Below, one piece after another: positions 18,599-26,766 of a stretch of DNA of 64,000 nt. Numbering within the stretch: the first letter of the stretch is position 1; each line of letters opens with the position of its first letter. Source of the DNA: an uncultured Prevotellaceae bacterium (GTDB lineage Bacteria > Bacteroidota > Bacteroidia > Bacteroidales > Muribaculaceae); contig ONGE01000002.1 in NCBI GenBank assembly GCA_900317325.1, positions 124,001 through 188,000 on the forward strand. Direction: 5' to 3'. The translations under genes and the position numbers were made by a program. Below the pieces are notes generated by a model. It was not told where the DNA came from. It did no database searches and saw nothing but the letters and a program-made list of their open reading frames with translations.

Positions 18599-19912
18599 AT
18601 GGGACGATTAGTAGCTATCGTGGGTAGGCCCAACGTGGGCAAGTCAACACTGTTCAACCGCCTGACGCAGACGCGCGCCGCCATCGTCAACGACACCAGC
18701 GGCACCACGCGCGACCGCCAGTACGGCAAGATGGAATGGAACGGCATGGAAATGTCGGTCGTCGACACCGGTGGATGGGTGGTCAACAGCGAGGACATCT
18801 TTGAGGAAGAAATCAACAAGCAGGTGCAGCTGGCCATCGAGGAGGCCGACGTCATCCTCTTTGTCGTGGACATCAAGAACGGCATCACCGACCTTGACGA
18901 CCATGTGGCCGACATCCTGCGCCGCACCTCCAAGCCCGTCATCATCGTCGCCAACAAGGACGACAACAACCAGAGCATGTATGCCGAGGCCGAGTTCTAT
19001 TCGCTGGGACTGGGGCAGCCCTTCTCCATCTCGGCTGTCAACGGCAACGGCACAGGCGACCTCCTTGACGAGGTGGTCAAGCAGATGCCCGACAAGGCCG
19101 AGGAGGACGTCGACGAGAATCTGCCCCGATTCGCCATCGTGGGCAGGCCCAACGCCGGCAAGTCGTCGCTCGTCAACTCCCTCATGGACGAGCAGCGCAA
19201 CATCGTCACCGACATCGCCGGCACCACGCGCGACAGCATCTACTCCCGCTACAACAAGTTCGGCTTCGACTTCTACCTCGTGGACACCGCCGGCATCCGC
19301 AAGAAGAACAAGGTCAACGAGGATATCGAGTACTACTCGGTGCTGCGCTCCATCCGCGCCATCGAGAACAGCGACGTGTGCATCCTGCTCATCGACGCCA
19401 CCCGCGGCATCGAGTCCCAGGACGTCAACATCTTCTCCATTATCCAGAAGAACCGCAAGGGACTCGTCGTGCTCGTCAACAAGTGGGACATCGCACTCGA
19501 CAAGTCACAGCAAGCCTTCGACCATTTCGAGGCCACCATCCGCGAGCGCTTCGCCCCCTTCACCGACTTCCCCATCATCTTCGGGTCGGCCATCACCAAG
19601 CAGCGCATCCACAAGGTGCTCCAGACGGCCATCGAGGTCAACGAGAACCGCCGCATGACCATCCCCACGTCAACCCTCAACAACGTGCTCCAGGCCGACA
19701 TTCAGGCCTTCCCGCCCCCCGCTGTCAAGGGCAAGTATGTGAAAATCAAGTACATCACCATGCTCAAGGGCGCCCAAGTGCCCACGTTCATCTTCTTCTG
19801 CAACCTGCCCCAGTGGATCAGGGATCCCTACAAGCGCTACCTCGAGAACAAGATACGCGAGCACTGGAACCTGCACGGCACCCCCATCAACCTCTTCTTC
19901 CGCGAGAAGTGA
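18599..19912 (+). CDS. der: Ribosome assembly GTPase Der (EngA)
   Basis: 437 residues with two G domains in tandem: first [14 protein letters not shown] (near residue 8), VVDTGGWV and ANKDD; second [14 protein letters not shown] (near 181), [13 protein letters not shown] and VNKWD. A C-terminal KH-like domain follows ([20 protein letters not shown]). Der acts in late 50S assembly. It is followed by a 16-bp inverted repeat that probably ends the transcript. Confidence 0.97.
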   Translation: MGRLVAIVGRPNVGKSTLFNRLTQTRAAIVNDTSGTTRDRQYGKMEWNGMEMSVVDTGGWVVNSEDIFEEEINKQVQLAIEEADVILFVVDIKNGITDLDDHVADILRRTSKPVIIVANKDDNNQSMYAEAEFYSLGLGQPFSISAVNGNGTGDLLDEVVKQMPDKAEEDVDENLPRFAIVGRPNAGKSSLVNSLMDEQRNIVTDIAGTTRDSIYSRYNKFGFDFYLVDTAGIRKKNKVNEDIEYYSVLRSIRAIENSDVCILLIDATRGIESQDVNIFSIIQKNRKGLVVLVNKWDIALDKSQQAFDHFEATIRERFAPFTDFPIIFGSAITKQRIHKVLQTAIEVNENRRMTIPTSTLNNVLQADIQAFPPPAVKGKYVKIKYITMLKGAQVPTFIFFCNLPQWIRDPYKRYLENKIREHWNLHGTPINLFFREK

Positions 19913-19936
19913 TGTGCCGAGCAATTATGCTGTAAA

Positions 19937-19987
19937 ACATATTTAGCGCTATTCGTCTGTCAGTCAGATGGATAGCGCTAAATATGT
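19937..19987. terminator. 16-bp perfect inverted repeat after der
   Basis: ACATATTTAGCGCTAT (19937-19952) and its exact complement (19972-19987) enclose 19 bases that can pair further. It lies 24 bases after the der stop. There is no T-run, so it may be a terminator of atypical form or a processing stem. Confidence 0.55.
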
Positions 19988-20028
19988 CAAAATTATCAAG
20001 CATTATTATTCAAAAACTATCAAAAAAA

Positions 20029-20061
20029 TTTGGTGAGTTCCATTCTTTCTTATTACCTTTG
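20029..20061 (+). promoter_or_regulatory. Promoter without an obvious gene
   Basis: TTTG (20029-20032) and -7 box TACCTTTG (20054-20061), 21 bases apart. Transcription would start near 20068, but a hairpin with six T follows within 50 bases and the next gene has its own box at 20262. Confidence 0.55.
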
Positions 20062-20081
20062 CAGTGTTAAAACATTACAAC

Positions 20082-20115
20082 AATTGTCGGGCACCCGTTG
20101 TGCCGGCACTTTTTT
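20082..20115 (+). terminator. Hairpin with T-run close behind a promoter
   Basis: GGCAC / GTGCC stem around loop CCGTT, then GGCAC and six T (20110-20115). A competing stem ACAAC (20077-20081) / GTTGT (20097-20101) overlaps it, the layout of an attenuator or of a very short RNA. The rest of the 19913-20302 gap holds only the two promoters. Confidence 0.45.
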
Positions 20116-20240
20116 ATCGGATTTAGACAACAAACAACAAGAACATATATACTTGAATTTTGGTTATGAAGATGGTGTGCTTTTGTGAAAAAGTACACTT
20201 TCGCTTTTAAAACACCCCACCCTAAACTTCGCTTCAAGGC

Positions 20241-20269
20241 TTGAGTAATCAAAAAAATGATTATCTTTG
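20241..20269 (+). promoter_or_regulatory. Promoter of the coiled-coil protein gene
   Basis: TTG (20241-20243) and -7 box TATCTTTG (20262-20269), 18 bases apart; the ATG at 20303 follows. Confidence 0.65.
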
Positions 20270-20302
20270 CAACCAGATTAACTCATTCAAGTCACAACCG
20301 AT

Positions 20303-20995
20303 ATGAAAAGATTCAACCTGCTGGTCATTTCATTGACCGTCTTCATGATTTCGGCCATGACGCCCAACGCCATGGCTCAGGACGTGCTGCAACTCGAGAA
20401 GGACATCGAGCAACACGAGAAAACCATTAAGGAGAAAGAAGCCGCCATCAAGGAACTTGAAGGACGCATCGACGAGCTCAAGTCACAGCTCAAGGACCTC
20501 GAGTCACAGAAGAAGGCCCTGGAAAAAGAGCTGAAAAACGAGGTCAAGCTGCGCAAGGACAAATTCACCACCCGCGACGAACTGGTCTATGACCAGGAAA
20601 TCGTGGACGTGCTCTACAACCCCTACAACAAGGACGATATCGAGGACGCCCTCAAGAGCTTCGAGGGCATGGAGACCAAGGACGTGGTGAAGAAGAAAGA
20701 ACTCATCGAGAAATACGGCGAGTACACCAAGAACCTCAAGGAATTCCTCGAGAAGCAGAAGTCCGAGCTCGTCAAGACCCGATGGGCCTACCAGTCCTCG
20801 GCCAGCGACATCTATAAGAAGTTCGAGAAGGGCCTCAAGGGCACCAAGTACTGGAAGATCTACAACAAGAAGGAGAAAAACGAGAGCATCAACTATCTGG
20901 ACCGCGTCATGGACAAGGTCATGCAGTTCAAGAACGACGGCCTCAAGAACGAGAAGCAGCTCAACGACATCCTCAACATGCTCTACGCCAACTAA
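20303..20995 (+). CDS. Secreted coiled-coil protein, function unknown
   Basis: 230 residues. Signal peptide MKRFNLLVISLTVFMISAMT ends near NAMAQ. Residues about 28-85 are a charged heptad-repeat coiled coil (KEKEAAIKELEGRIDELKSQ), followed by a helical Lys/Glu-rich domain without recognisable motifs. Probably a periplasmic helical protein. Transcribed alone, with its own promoter and a strong terminator. Family not recognised. Confidence 0.78.
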   Translation: MKRFNLLVISLTVFMISAMTPNAMAQDVLQLEKDIEQHEKTIKEKEAAIKELEGRIDELKSQLKDLESQKKALEKELKNEVKLRKDKFTTRDELVYDQEIVDVLYNPYNKDDIEDALKSFEGMETKDVVKKKELIEKYGEYTKNLKEFLEKQKSELVKTRWAYQSSASDIYKKFEKGLKGTKYWKIYNKKEKNESINYLDRVMDKVMQFKNDGLKNEKQLNDILNMLYAN

Positions 20996-21030
20996 CAGGC
21001 CCGCCACCACAGCGCACAACCCAACACAAG

Positions 21031-21088
21031 AAGTACAATAGACACAAAGCCATCCGGCGCGAGGCGATTGTGTTTATTGTACTTTTTG
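21031..21088 (+). terminator. Intrinsic terminator after the coiled-coil gene
   Basis: 17-bp stem AAGTACAATAGACACAA / TTGTGTTTATTGTACTT (one G-U) followed by a short T-run. Confidence 0.8.
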
Positions 21089-21098
21089 CTTCCCTTTT

Positions 21099-21138
21099 CG
21101 TTCGCTCGTCCGTTCATCCGCCCATGCGTGCGAGCAAG
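21099..21138 (+). repeat. Tetramer array, left edge of the accessory island
   Basis: Ten 4-mers in register: CGTT CGCT CGTC CGTT CATC, then CGCC CATG CGTG CGAG CAAG. Same family as the arrays at 23.6-23.8 kb and 30.74 kb. Confidence 0.7.
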
Positions 21139-21204
21139 TTAAAGCAGGGCAGGTCGCGATGATGCTTTCTTGAAAAAAAGTGGGGAGGTTATCGTGATAG
21201 TATG

Positions 21205-21212
21205 TATCTTTG
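21205..21212 (+). promoter_or_regulatory. -7 box of the RAYT-like gene
   Basis: TATCTTTG followed by TGG, 24 bases before the ATG at 21237. It overlaps an in-frame ATG at 21210, which therefore cannot be the start. Confidence 0.6.
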
Positions 21213-21236
21213 TGGTTCAATGAAATAACCTGTAGC

Positions 21237-22382
21237 ATGATCACGACATCCTATCGTCCCCGCAACCCGGGCCACGACTATTACGGCAGGGGCACCTATC
21301 TCATCACGCTCGTGGTGAGTGACCGGTCGCCGTTGCTCGGACGGCTGGGCGAGGATGTCATGCACCCCGAGGTCGTGCTGTCACCCTTGGGTGAAGCGGT
21401 GAAGCGGGAGTGGGAAGCCACACCTGGCCGTCAGGCGGCTCACGGCAATCGCGTGGCAGTTCACGCCTGCGTCTGCATGCCCGACCATTTCCACGGCGTG
21501 CTGGAAGTGCTCGAGCCCATGCAATGGAGCCTGGGCGACATCATCCAGGCATTCAAGGCCTCCTGCACCAGCCTCTGGCAGCAGCAACACGGCCACGGCC
21601 ATTCCACCAATCGGCCGATCTCGGTCGATTGCTTCTCCTCACAAGCCCCAGCATGGCTGCGCGAGAAAGCCCGCCTCCACGACAACGAGGGCGCCCTCAT
21701 CCGCGCCATGTCCAAGCGGCAGCGCCAGCAGTACTACACCCTGGTGGGAAGGGAGCAGCGACCGCTGTTCGACGACAATTACGACGACACGGTGTGCCTC
21801 GACCAGCGCCACCGCCAAGCCATGGTGGCCTACGTCCACGACAACCCGCGGCGCGCCATTTTACGACGCGCCCTGCCCCAGTTGATGCAACGCAGCCTCC
21901 ACGTCCTGATCGGGCAGCGTGATTATGGCGTCTTCGGCAATCTGTTCCTGCTGCGCTGGCCAGGCAAGGTGCAGGTGCAATGTCACCGCAGGCATCCCCT
22001 CACCAGGGAGCCCTTTGAGAACACGCCCGAATATGCCCACCTGCATCAGCAATGGGTGGAGGCCATCATCGCCGGGGCAACCGTCATTGTCACCCCAGGC
22101 ATCTCACGTGGCGAACTGATGATGAAAAACGAATGCCTCAAGAACGGTTATCCCCTCATCCACATACAGAAAGAGCCCATCACCCCCTATTGGAAACCCG
22201 AGCGCATGCGGTTTGAGGCCTGCGCTAACGGCTCTCTGCTCATTCTCGCGCCTTGGCGGCTTGATGCGATGGCGCCAGTCAACGGCGTGCCTGCCGACAC
22301 CGACTACAGCCGTTTCCACAACATGAACCGTCTTGCCGCCGAGATTTGCGCCTTCAACGGCAGCGCCTCCATCCTGAGATAA
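21237..22382 (+). CDS. REP-associated tyrosine transposase-like HUH protein with extra C-terminal domain
   Basis: 381 residues. The N-terminal half is an IS200/RAYT-type Y1 nuclease: YGRGTYLITLVVSDRSPLLG, the metal-binding HxH in MPDHFHGVLEVLEP (near residue 82), a likely catalytic Tyr in FDDNYDDTVCLD (near 181) and YVHDNPRRAIL, typical of RAYT proteins. Unlike the ~150-220 residue classical forms, about 150 residues follow, with ATVIVTPGISRGELMMK, GYPLIHI and LLILAPW, then a closing FHNMNRLAAEI that recalls the end of DprA/SLOG Rossmann domains. There is a single copy with no obvious insertion-sequence ends. RAYT proteins act on REP palindromes; the role of the added domain is inferred. Confidence 0.8.
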   Translation: MITTSYRPRNPGHDYYGRGTYLITLVVSDRSPLLGRLGEDVMHPEVVLSPLGEAVKREWEATPGRQAAHGNRVAVHACVCMPDHFHGVLEVLEPMQWSLGDIIQAFKASCTSLWQQQHGHGHSTNRPISVDCFSSQAPAWLREKARLHDNEGALIRAMSKRQRQQYYTLVGREQRPLFDDNYDDTVCLDQRHRQAMVAYVHDNPRRAILRRALPQLMQRSLHVLIGQRDYGVFGNLFLLRWPGKVQVQCHRRHPLTREPFENTPEYAHLHQQWVEAIIAGATVIVTPGISRGELMMKNECLKNGYPLIHIQKEPITPYWKPERMRFEACANGSLLILAPWRLDAMAPVNGVPADTDYSRFHNMNRLAAEICAFNGSASILR

Positions 22383-22402
22383 CCCCCATCAAGCCCCCCA
22401 AT

Positions 22403-22430
22403 AAATAACTACCGTTATCGGTAGTTATTT
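22403..22430 (+). terminator. Perfect 12-bp hairpin after the RAYT-like gene
   Basis: AAATAACTACCG / CGGTAGTTATTT with loop TTAT, 20 bases after the stop. No T-run. Confidence 0.55.
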
Positions 22431-22460
22431 GGCAATTCACCATTATTCTCGCCCATTTTC

Positions 22461-22492
22461 TTGCAAATCGTGGTATTTTTACCCTATCTTTG
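22461..22492 (+). promoter_or_regulatory. Promoter of the RecA-like ATPase gene
   Basis: TTG (22461-22463) and -7 box TATCTTTG (22485-22492), 21 bases apart; the ATG at 22549 follows an AT-rich leader. Confidence 0.6.
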
Positions 22493-22548
22493 CAGTCCGA
22501 AACATGAAATACACATCGTTTTTGTTTAACTTTTAAATTCTAATTATC

Positions 22549-23631
22549 ATGATTGAAACACCGTTTGAAGACAGGTGGCAAGCCCGCCTGCTAGCCGAGG
22601 AGAAGGCCGTGAAAGAATTCTCCAACATCAAAGAGAAGTATGTTATCAACGGCAACGTCGATTATCCCGAACCCGAGTACCTCATCCGCATCGGTGATGT
22701 GCCCACCCTGCCCAAGGGCAACCTGGTGGCCGTGAGTGCCAAGTGGAAAAACGGCAAGACTTTCTTCTGCGACATCCTGAGCGCCATTTTCCTGGGATCC
22801 GACTTTTTTCCCAACTGCGAGAGCCTGTTCAAGCACGGCAAGGTGAGGTTCATCGACACCGAGCAGGCGATGAACGACTCGGCCCGCATCCTCAAGACCA
22901 TTTGGGACATGACCCCCGAGGACAGGCATGACGACATCGAGGTCTCCTGTCTGCGCGGAGCCAATATCGACGCCAACGACTCGAGTAATGAGATCTCACG
23001 CTATGAATTCGTAAGCCGGTCCATCGAGATTGAGCACCCCGACCTGGTCATCGTGGACGGCATCGCCGACCTCATCTACAACTACAACGACGTGATTGAA
23101 AGCCAGATCATGGTCAACCAACTGGCAGCTCTCGCCAACAAGCACAACTGCTGCATCGTCGTGGTCATGCACCAGAACAAGGGCAACCATGACAGGATGA
23201 TGAAGGGACACATCGGCACCATGCTCTACCAGAAGTGCAGCGACGTGTTCCAGGTCGAGAAGCACGGCGAGATTTTTATCGTCTCACATCCCGTGTCGCG
23301 TCACCGCCAAAGCAGCGGACTGGTTTTCAAACTCGACGAGAACGCCATCCCTAAGGACGGCTCTGCCGACCGACAGCGACAGATGCAAATCGAGAAGCAA
23401 CAGAGCGAGCAGCAGATGAGGGTAATCCTGGCCGACGTCATCCCACAGGACGGCACACCCATCAGGCGCAGCGACATCGTGGAGCAACTCACCGAGAAGC
23501 ATCCCTTCCAGCGAACACGTTGCTACGAGCTCATCAAGCAAGCCGTCGCAGCGGGATGGCTCGAAGAGGTGGACAGGTCGAGGGTAAGGCTCAAGGCCGA
23601 AGCCGACGTTTCGTCCGTTCGTCCGCTATAA
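22549..23631 (+). CDS. RecA/RepA-like ATPase of mobile-element type
   Basis: 360 residues of the RecA-like AAA_25 group found in plasmid and island replication or phage modules. Walker A is atypical: AVSAKWKNGKTFFCDIL lacks the first Gly of GxxxxGKT (near residue 66). Walker B is HPDLVIVDGIADLI, followed by CCIVVVMHQNKGNHD, a sensor-like segment. The C-terminal 80 residues look like a winged helix (RRSDIVEQLTEKHPFQRTR). The last codons (SSVRPL) are encoded by a tetramer repeat, as if the 3' end had been replaced. No helicase loader, primase or integrase lies next to it. Confidence 0.7.
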   Translation: MIETPFEDRWQARLLAEEKAVKEFSNIKEKYVINGNVDYPEPEYLIRIGDVPTLPKGNLVAVSAKWKNGKTFFCDILSAIFLGSDFFPNCESLFKHGKVRFIDTEQAMNDSARILKTIWDMTPEDRHDDIEVSCLRGANIDANDSSNEISRYEFVSRSIEIEHPDLVIVDGIADLIYNYNDVIESQIMVNQLAALANKHNCCIVVVMHQNKGNHDRMMKGHIGTMLYQKCSDVFQVEKHGEIFIVSHPVSRHRQSSGLVFKLDENAIPKDGSADRQRQMQIEKQQSEQQMRVILADVIPQDGTPIRRSDIVEQLTEKHPFQRTRCYELIKQAVAAGWLEEVDRSRVRLKAEADVSSVRPL

Positions 23632-23830
23632 TATATAAATTGAACGAACGAATGAACGGATGAAATTGTGTCATCGATAGTTTTGACACAACAATTTCAA
23701 TCCTCTCATTAAACTATACAATACCTACCCTTTCATCCGTTCATTCGTTCGTTCGTATGTACGTTATATTAATTTTTTAATCCGCATGTACGTCCGTACG
23801 TCTGTACGAACGAACGGACGGACGTACAGC
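23607..23830. repeat. Tetramer repeat block with nested palindromes
   Basis: Arrays of CGTT/CGTC/CGTA and CGAA/CGGA tetramers at 23607-23626 (inside the end of the ATPase gene), 23642-23665, 23734-23765 and 23783-23826. The arms at 23642-23665 and 23731-23754 are exact 24-base inverted repeats. Between them a second inverted repeat (23662-23673 / 23684-23698, three-base bulge) can pair. A further 10-bp pair GTACGTCCGT / ACGGACGTAC is at 23788-23797 and 23818-23827. Confidence 0.9.
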
Positions 23831-24011
23831 CAACAAGGGTGGTAAGGTCGGCCATAAGAAAGGTTCGGTCAAGACGTTGGAACAGAGAGTCGAGGAATAC
23901 AGTGATATAATCACTTACCTGAAAAATGGCTACTCCATCCGTGTCACGGCAAAACTAACCGAGAAAAGCATCAGCACAGTCCAACGGGTAAAGAAGGACT
24001 TTCAGCTGTAA
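23829..24011 (+). pseudogene. C-terminal fragment of a serine recombinase (resolvase/invertase)
   Basis: The frame reads ANKGGKVGHKKGSVKTLEQR, then EEYSDIITYLKNGYSIRVTA and ends in STVQRVKKDFQL. This is the linker and helix-turn-helix of small Bacteroidetes serine recombinases. It is open from 23781 but has no ATG in frame, and everything upstream of 23829 is tetramer repeat, so the catalytic domain with its Ser is missing. A good terminator follows. It is a decayed gene beheaded at the repeat block. Confidence 0.7.
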
Positions 24012-24017
24012 GTGAGG

Positions 24018-24043
24018 AAAAGGGGTTAATCCCCTTTTTTTTT
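24018..24043 (+). terminator. Intrinsic terminator after the recombinase remnant
   Basis: 8-bp stem AAAAGGGG / CCCCTTTT, loop TTAAT, and a T-run to 24043. Confidence 0.85.
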
Positions 24044-24088
24044 ATTTGTCTGTATCATAGTTTGTGAGAGCGTATTCAAAAAATGTTG

Positions 24089-24096
24089 TATCTTTG
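24089..24096 (+). promoter_or_regulatory. -7 box of the hsd operon
   Basis: TATCTTTG followed by TGG, 24 bases before the hsdM ATG at 24121. It rules out the in-frame GTG at 24064. A TTTG at 24061 is 24 bases upstream, wider than usual. Confidence 0.55.
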
Positions 24097-24120
24097 TGGG
24101 ACTACGAAAGAACACAGGCT

Positions 24121-25620
24121 ATGATAACAGGAGAGATCAAGAATAGAATAGACAGTATTTGGGACACCTTTTGGACCGGTGGCATCACCAATTCAATCAC
24201 CATTCTCGAGCAGATGACTTATCTGTTCTTTATGAAGATGCTCGACGATGCACAGCGCACCAAGGAGGCCAATGCTAACGCTATGGGAGTGGCGGTGTCC
24301 GAGCCGACCATCGGCTACGGGGCATGGCACAATCCTGAGACTGACCGCAACGTGCCCTACGAAGACCTGCGGTGGAGCACGTTCAAGAACTATGACCCCG
24401 AGACGATGTACCGCATCGTCAGCAAGGACGTGTTTGTGTTCATCAAGACCCTGAGCAGCGGCAAGGAGTCGGCCTACAGCCGTTTTATGGAGAATGCGAC
24501 CTTCCTGATTCAAAGCCCCCGCACCCTCACCAAGATCGTCGAGGGTATCGACCACCTCGACATGAACAATCGTGACACGATGGGCGATGTCTATGAGTAT
24601 GTGCTCAGCAAGATGGCGGCTTCGGGCAACAACGGTCAATTCCGCACACCTCGACACATCATCCGCATGATGGTCGAAATCATGCAGCCCACCTTGAAGG
24701 ACACCATCTGTGACCCCGCTATGGGCAGTGCAGGTTTTATCGTCGAGAGTGCCAAATATGTGCGTGAGCATTACAAGTCCGAACTGTTGAAGAAAGAGAA
24801 TGCCCACCACTACAAGAACGAAATGCTGCACGGCTTCGATACCGACTTCACGATGCTGCGTATCGGAGCGATGAACCTGATGCTGCATGGTGTCGATAAC
24901 CCAGATATCCAATACCGGGACAGCCTCTCCACTGACAACACTGACGAGAACCGTTACACCCTGTGCTTGGCGAATCCACCTTTCACGGGCAGCCTCGACA
25001 ATGAGGCGGTGAGCAAGTCGCTGCTTGCCATCACCAAAACCAAGAAAACCGAGTTGCTGTTTGTCAGCCTGTTCATCCGTATGCTGCAAATGGGTGGCCG
25101 TTGCGCTTCCATCGTTCCTGATGGTGTATTGTTCGGCAACAGTACCGCCCACAAAGCACTGAGAAAAGAACTCATCGACAACCAACGGCTGCAAGCGGTG
25201 ATATCGATGCCATCAGGTGTGTTCCAACCCTATTCAGGAGTTTCCACTGCTGTTCTTGTGTTCACCAAGACCAATGCAGGAGGCACGGATAAGGTGTGGT
25301 TCTACGATATGAAAGCCGATGGCTACACCCTCGATCAAAAGCGTACCGAGTGCCCCGAGAATGACATTCCTGACGTGATTGCACGTTTCAAGAACATGGA
25401 TGCCGAGGCGACAAGGACACGCAAAGAGCAATCGTTCCTCGTTCCCGTTGAGGAAATCCGTGAGAACGACTACGACCTCAGCATCAACAAATACAAGGAA
25501 GTGGAACGTGTCAAGGTCGAATACGAAGCCCCCGAGGTCCTATTTGAAAGAATAGAACGGCTTCAAAACGAAATAACTGAGGCATTAAATGATTATAGAA
25601 CTAATTTCTTGAAGGGATGA
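24121..25620 (+). CDS. hsdM: Type I restriction-modification system DNA methyltransferase subunit
   Basis: 499 residues. N-terminal HsdM helical domain (ITGEIKNRIDSIWDTFW, EQMTYLFFMKMLDDAQR), then an N6-adenine methyltransferase: SAM motif I DPAMGSAGF (near residue 198) and catalytic motif IV CLANPPFTGSLDN (near 284). The target-recognition partner is hsdS, which overlaps by the four bases ATGA, so the two are translationally coupled. First gene of a hsdM-hsdS-four-helix-hsdR operon. Typical length and no damage seen. Confidence 0.95.
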   Translation: MITGEIKNRIDSIWDTFWTGGITNSITILEQMTYLFFMKMLDDAQRTKEANANAMGVAVSEPTIGYGAWHNPETDRNVPYEDLRWSTFKNYDPETMYRIVSKDVFVFIKTLSSGKESAYSRFMENATFLIQSPRTLTKIVEGIDHLDMNNRDTMGDVYEYVLSKMAASGNNGQFRTPRHIIRMMVEIMQPTLKDTICDPAMGSAGFIVESAKYVREHYKSELLKKENAHHYKNEMLHGFDTDFTMLRIGAMNLMLHGVDNPDIQYRDSLSTDNTDENRYTLCLANPPFTGSLDNEAVSKSLLAITKTKKTELLFVSLFIRMLQMGGRCASIVPDGVLFGNSTAHKALRKELIDNQRLQAVISMPSGVFQPYSGVSTAVLVFTKTNAGGTDKVWFYDMKADGYTLDQKRTECPENDIPDVIARFKNMDAEATRTRKEQSFLVPVEEIRENDYDLSINKYKEVERVKVEYEAPEVLFERIERLQNEITEALNDYRTNFLKG

Positions 25621-26750
25621 AAGAGAAGTTGGGTAAATACATCAGCGAGTACACCATTAGGGACAAAGGCAAAGGTTATCCTGTCTTCAGTGTCACTAAT
25701 ACAAAAGGATTCTGTCAAGAATTCTTCGGTAAAAAAGTTGCAAGCGAAAACACATCTAACTATAAGGTTGTGCCAAGAGGTTATTTTGCCTATAATCCAT
25801 CAAGAATTAATGTTGGTTCCATTGCGTGTCAGGAACAGGAGGATTTTGTCAGTGTAAGTCCAATTTATGTCATCTTCAAAGTTTCTCCTGAAATTAATCG
25901 TGATTATCTTATGTACTATTTGAAGAGTGATTATTGCATGACTTATATTAAGGCATATGCTCGTGGTGCAGTAAGGAATAATCTAAAACTATCACAATTA
26001 GGAGAATTTGATATCCCCGTGCTTCCCGCTACTGAGCAGGAGCGGATTGTTGCGGAACTTGACTTGCTACAGGGCATCATCGAGAAGAAGAAAGAACAAC
26101 TCAAAGCCTACGACCAACTCGCACAGTCCATCTTCTACACCATGTTTGGCGACCCCATCGACAATCCCAAAGGATGGGAAACCAAGAAATTAGAAGCATT
26201 ATGTGACAGAATAGTTGATTGCCCACATTCTACACCAAAGAAGGTTGACTATGTTACACAATATCCTTGTATAAGGACATCTGAATTAAAAGGAGGAACC
26301 GTACAATGGGAAACTATGCAGTATCTTGACGAGTGTGAATATAACAAACGAATTACAAGATTAAAGCCGATTGCAGGTGATATAGTTTTCGGCCGTGAAG
26401 GGAGTATAGGGGATGCTGTTATTTTGCCAAAAGGTTATCATTTTAGTTTGGGACAAAGAACAATGCTGCTTCGAGCCAATGGTAGATTAATTTCTAATGT
26501 ATTCCTTCACAGAACCATTCTTTCAGAATGGGTAAAAAGGCAAATAGATGCTGTTAACGTTAGTAGCACTGTCGCACATGTGAATATTAAAGATTTTAAG
26601 TTATTTGATATACCCGTTCCTCCTCTCTCGCTTCAGGAGGAGTTTGCTGAGAAGGTTGAGGCGATAGAGCGACAAAAGGCGCTTGTTCAACAGTCCATTG
26701 AGGAGACACAAACGATGTTTGACTACACAATGGATAAATACTTCGGATAA
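25617..26750 (+). CDS. hsdS: Type I restriction-modification specificity subunit
   Basis: 377 residues with two target recognition domains, each followed by a conserved helix: TRD1 ends in FDIPVLPATEQERIVAELDL with the spacer helix KKKEQLKAYDQLAQSIFYTM; TRD2 ends in FDIPVPPLSLQEEFAEKVEA with a second helix. Parts within the TRDs are clearly more AT-rich than hsdM and hsdR, as is usual for exchanged recognition domains. TRD1 starts almost at the ATG, shorter than many HsdS N-termini. The recognition sequence cannot be read from the protein. Confidence 0.93.
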   Translation: MKEKLGKYISEYTIRDKGKGYPVFSVTNTKGFCQEFFGKKVASENTSNYKVVPRGYFAYNPSRINVGSIACQEQEDFVSVSPIYVIFKVSPEINRDYLMYYLKSDYCMTYIKAYARGAVRNNLKLSQLGEFDIPVLPATEQERIVAELDLLQGIIEKKKEQLKAYDQLAQSIFYTMFGDPIDNPKGWETKKLEALCDRIVDCPHSTPKKVDYVTQYPCIRTSELKGGTVQWETMQYLDECEYNKRITRLKPIAGDIVFGREGSIGDAVILPKGYHFSLGQRTMLLRANGRLISNVFLHRTILSEWVKRQIDAVNVSSTVAHVNIKDFKLFDIPVPPLSLQEEFAEKVEAIERQKALVQQSIEETQTMFDYTMDKYFG

Positions 26751-26766
26751 AAAATCATAGGTGAAT

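Noticed and set aside
21237-22382. Complete IS200/IS605 insertion sequence
   Set aside because: No tnpB, no recognisable left and right end hairpins, single copy in the window.
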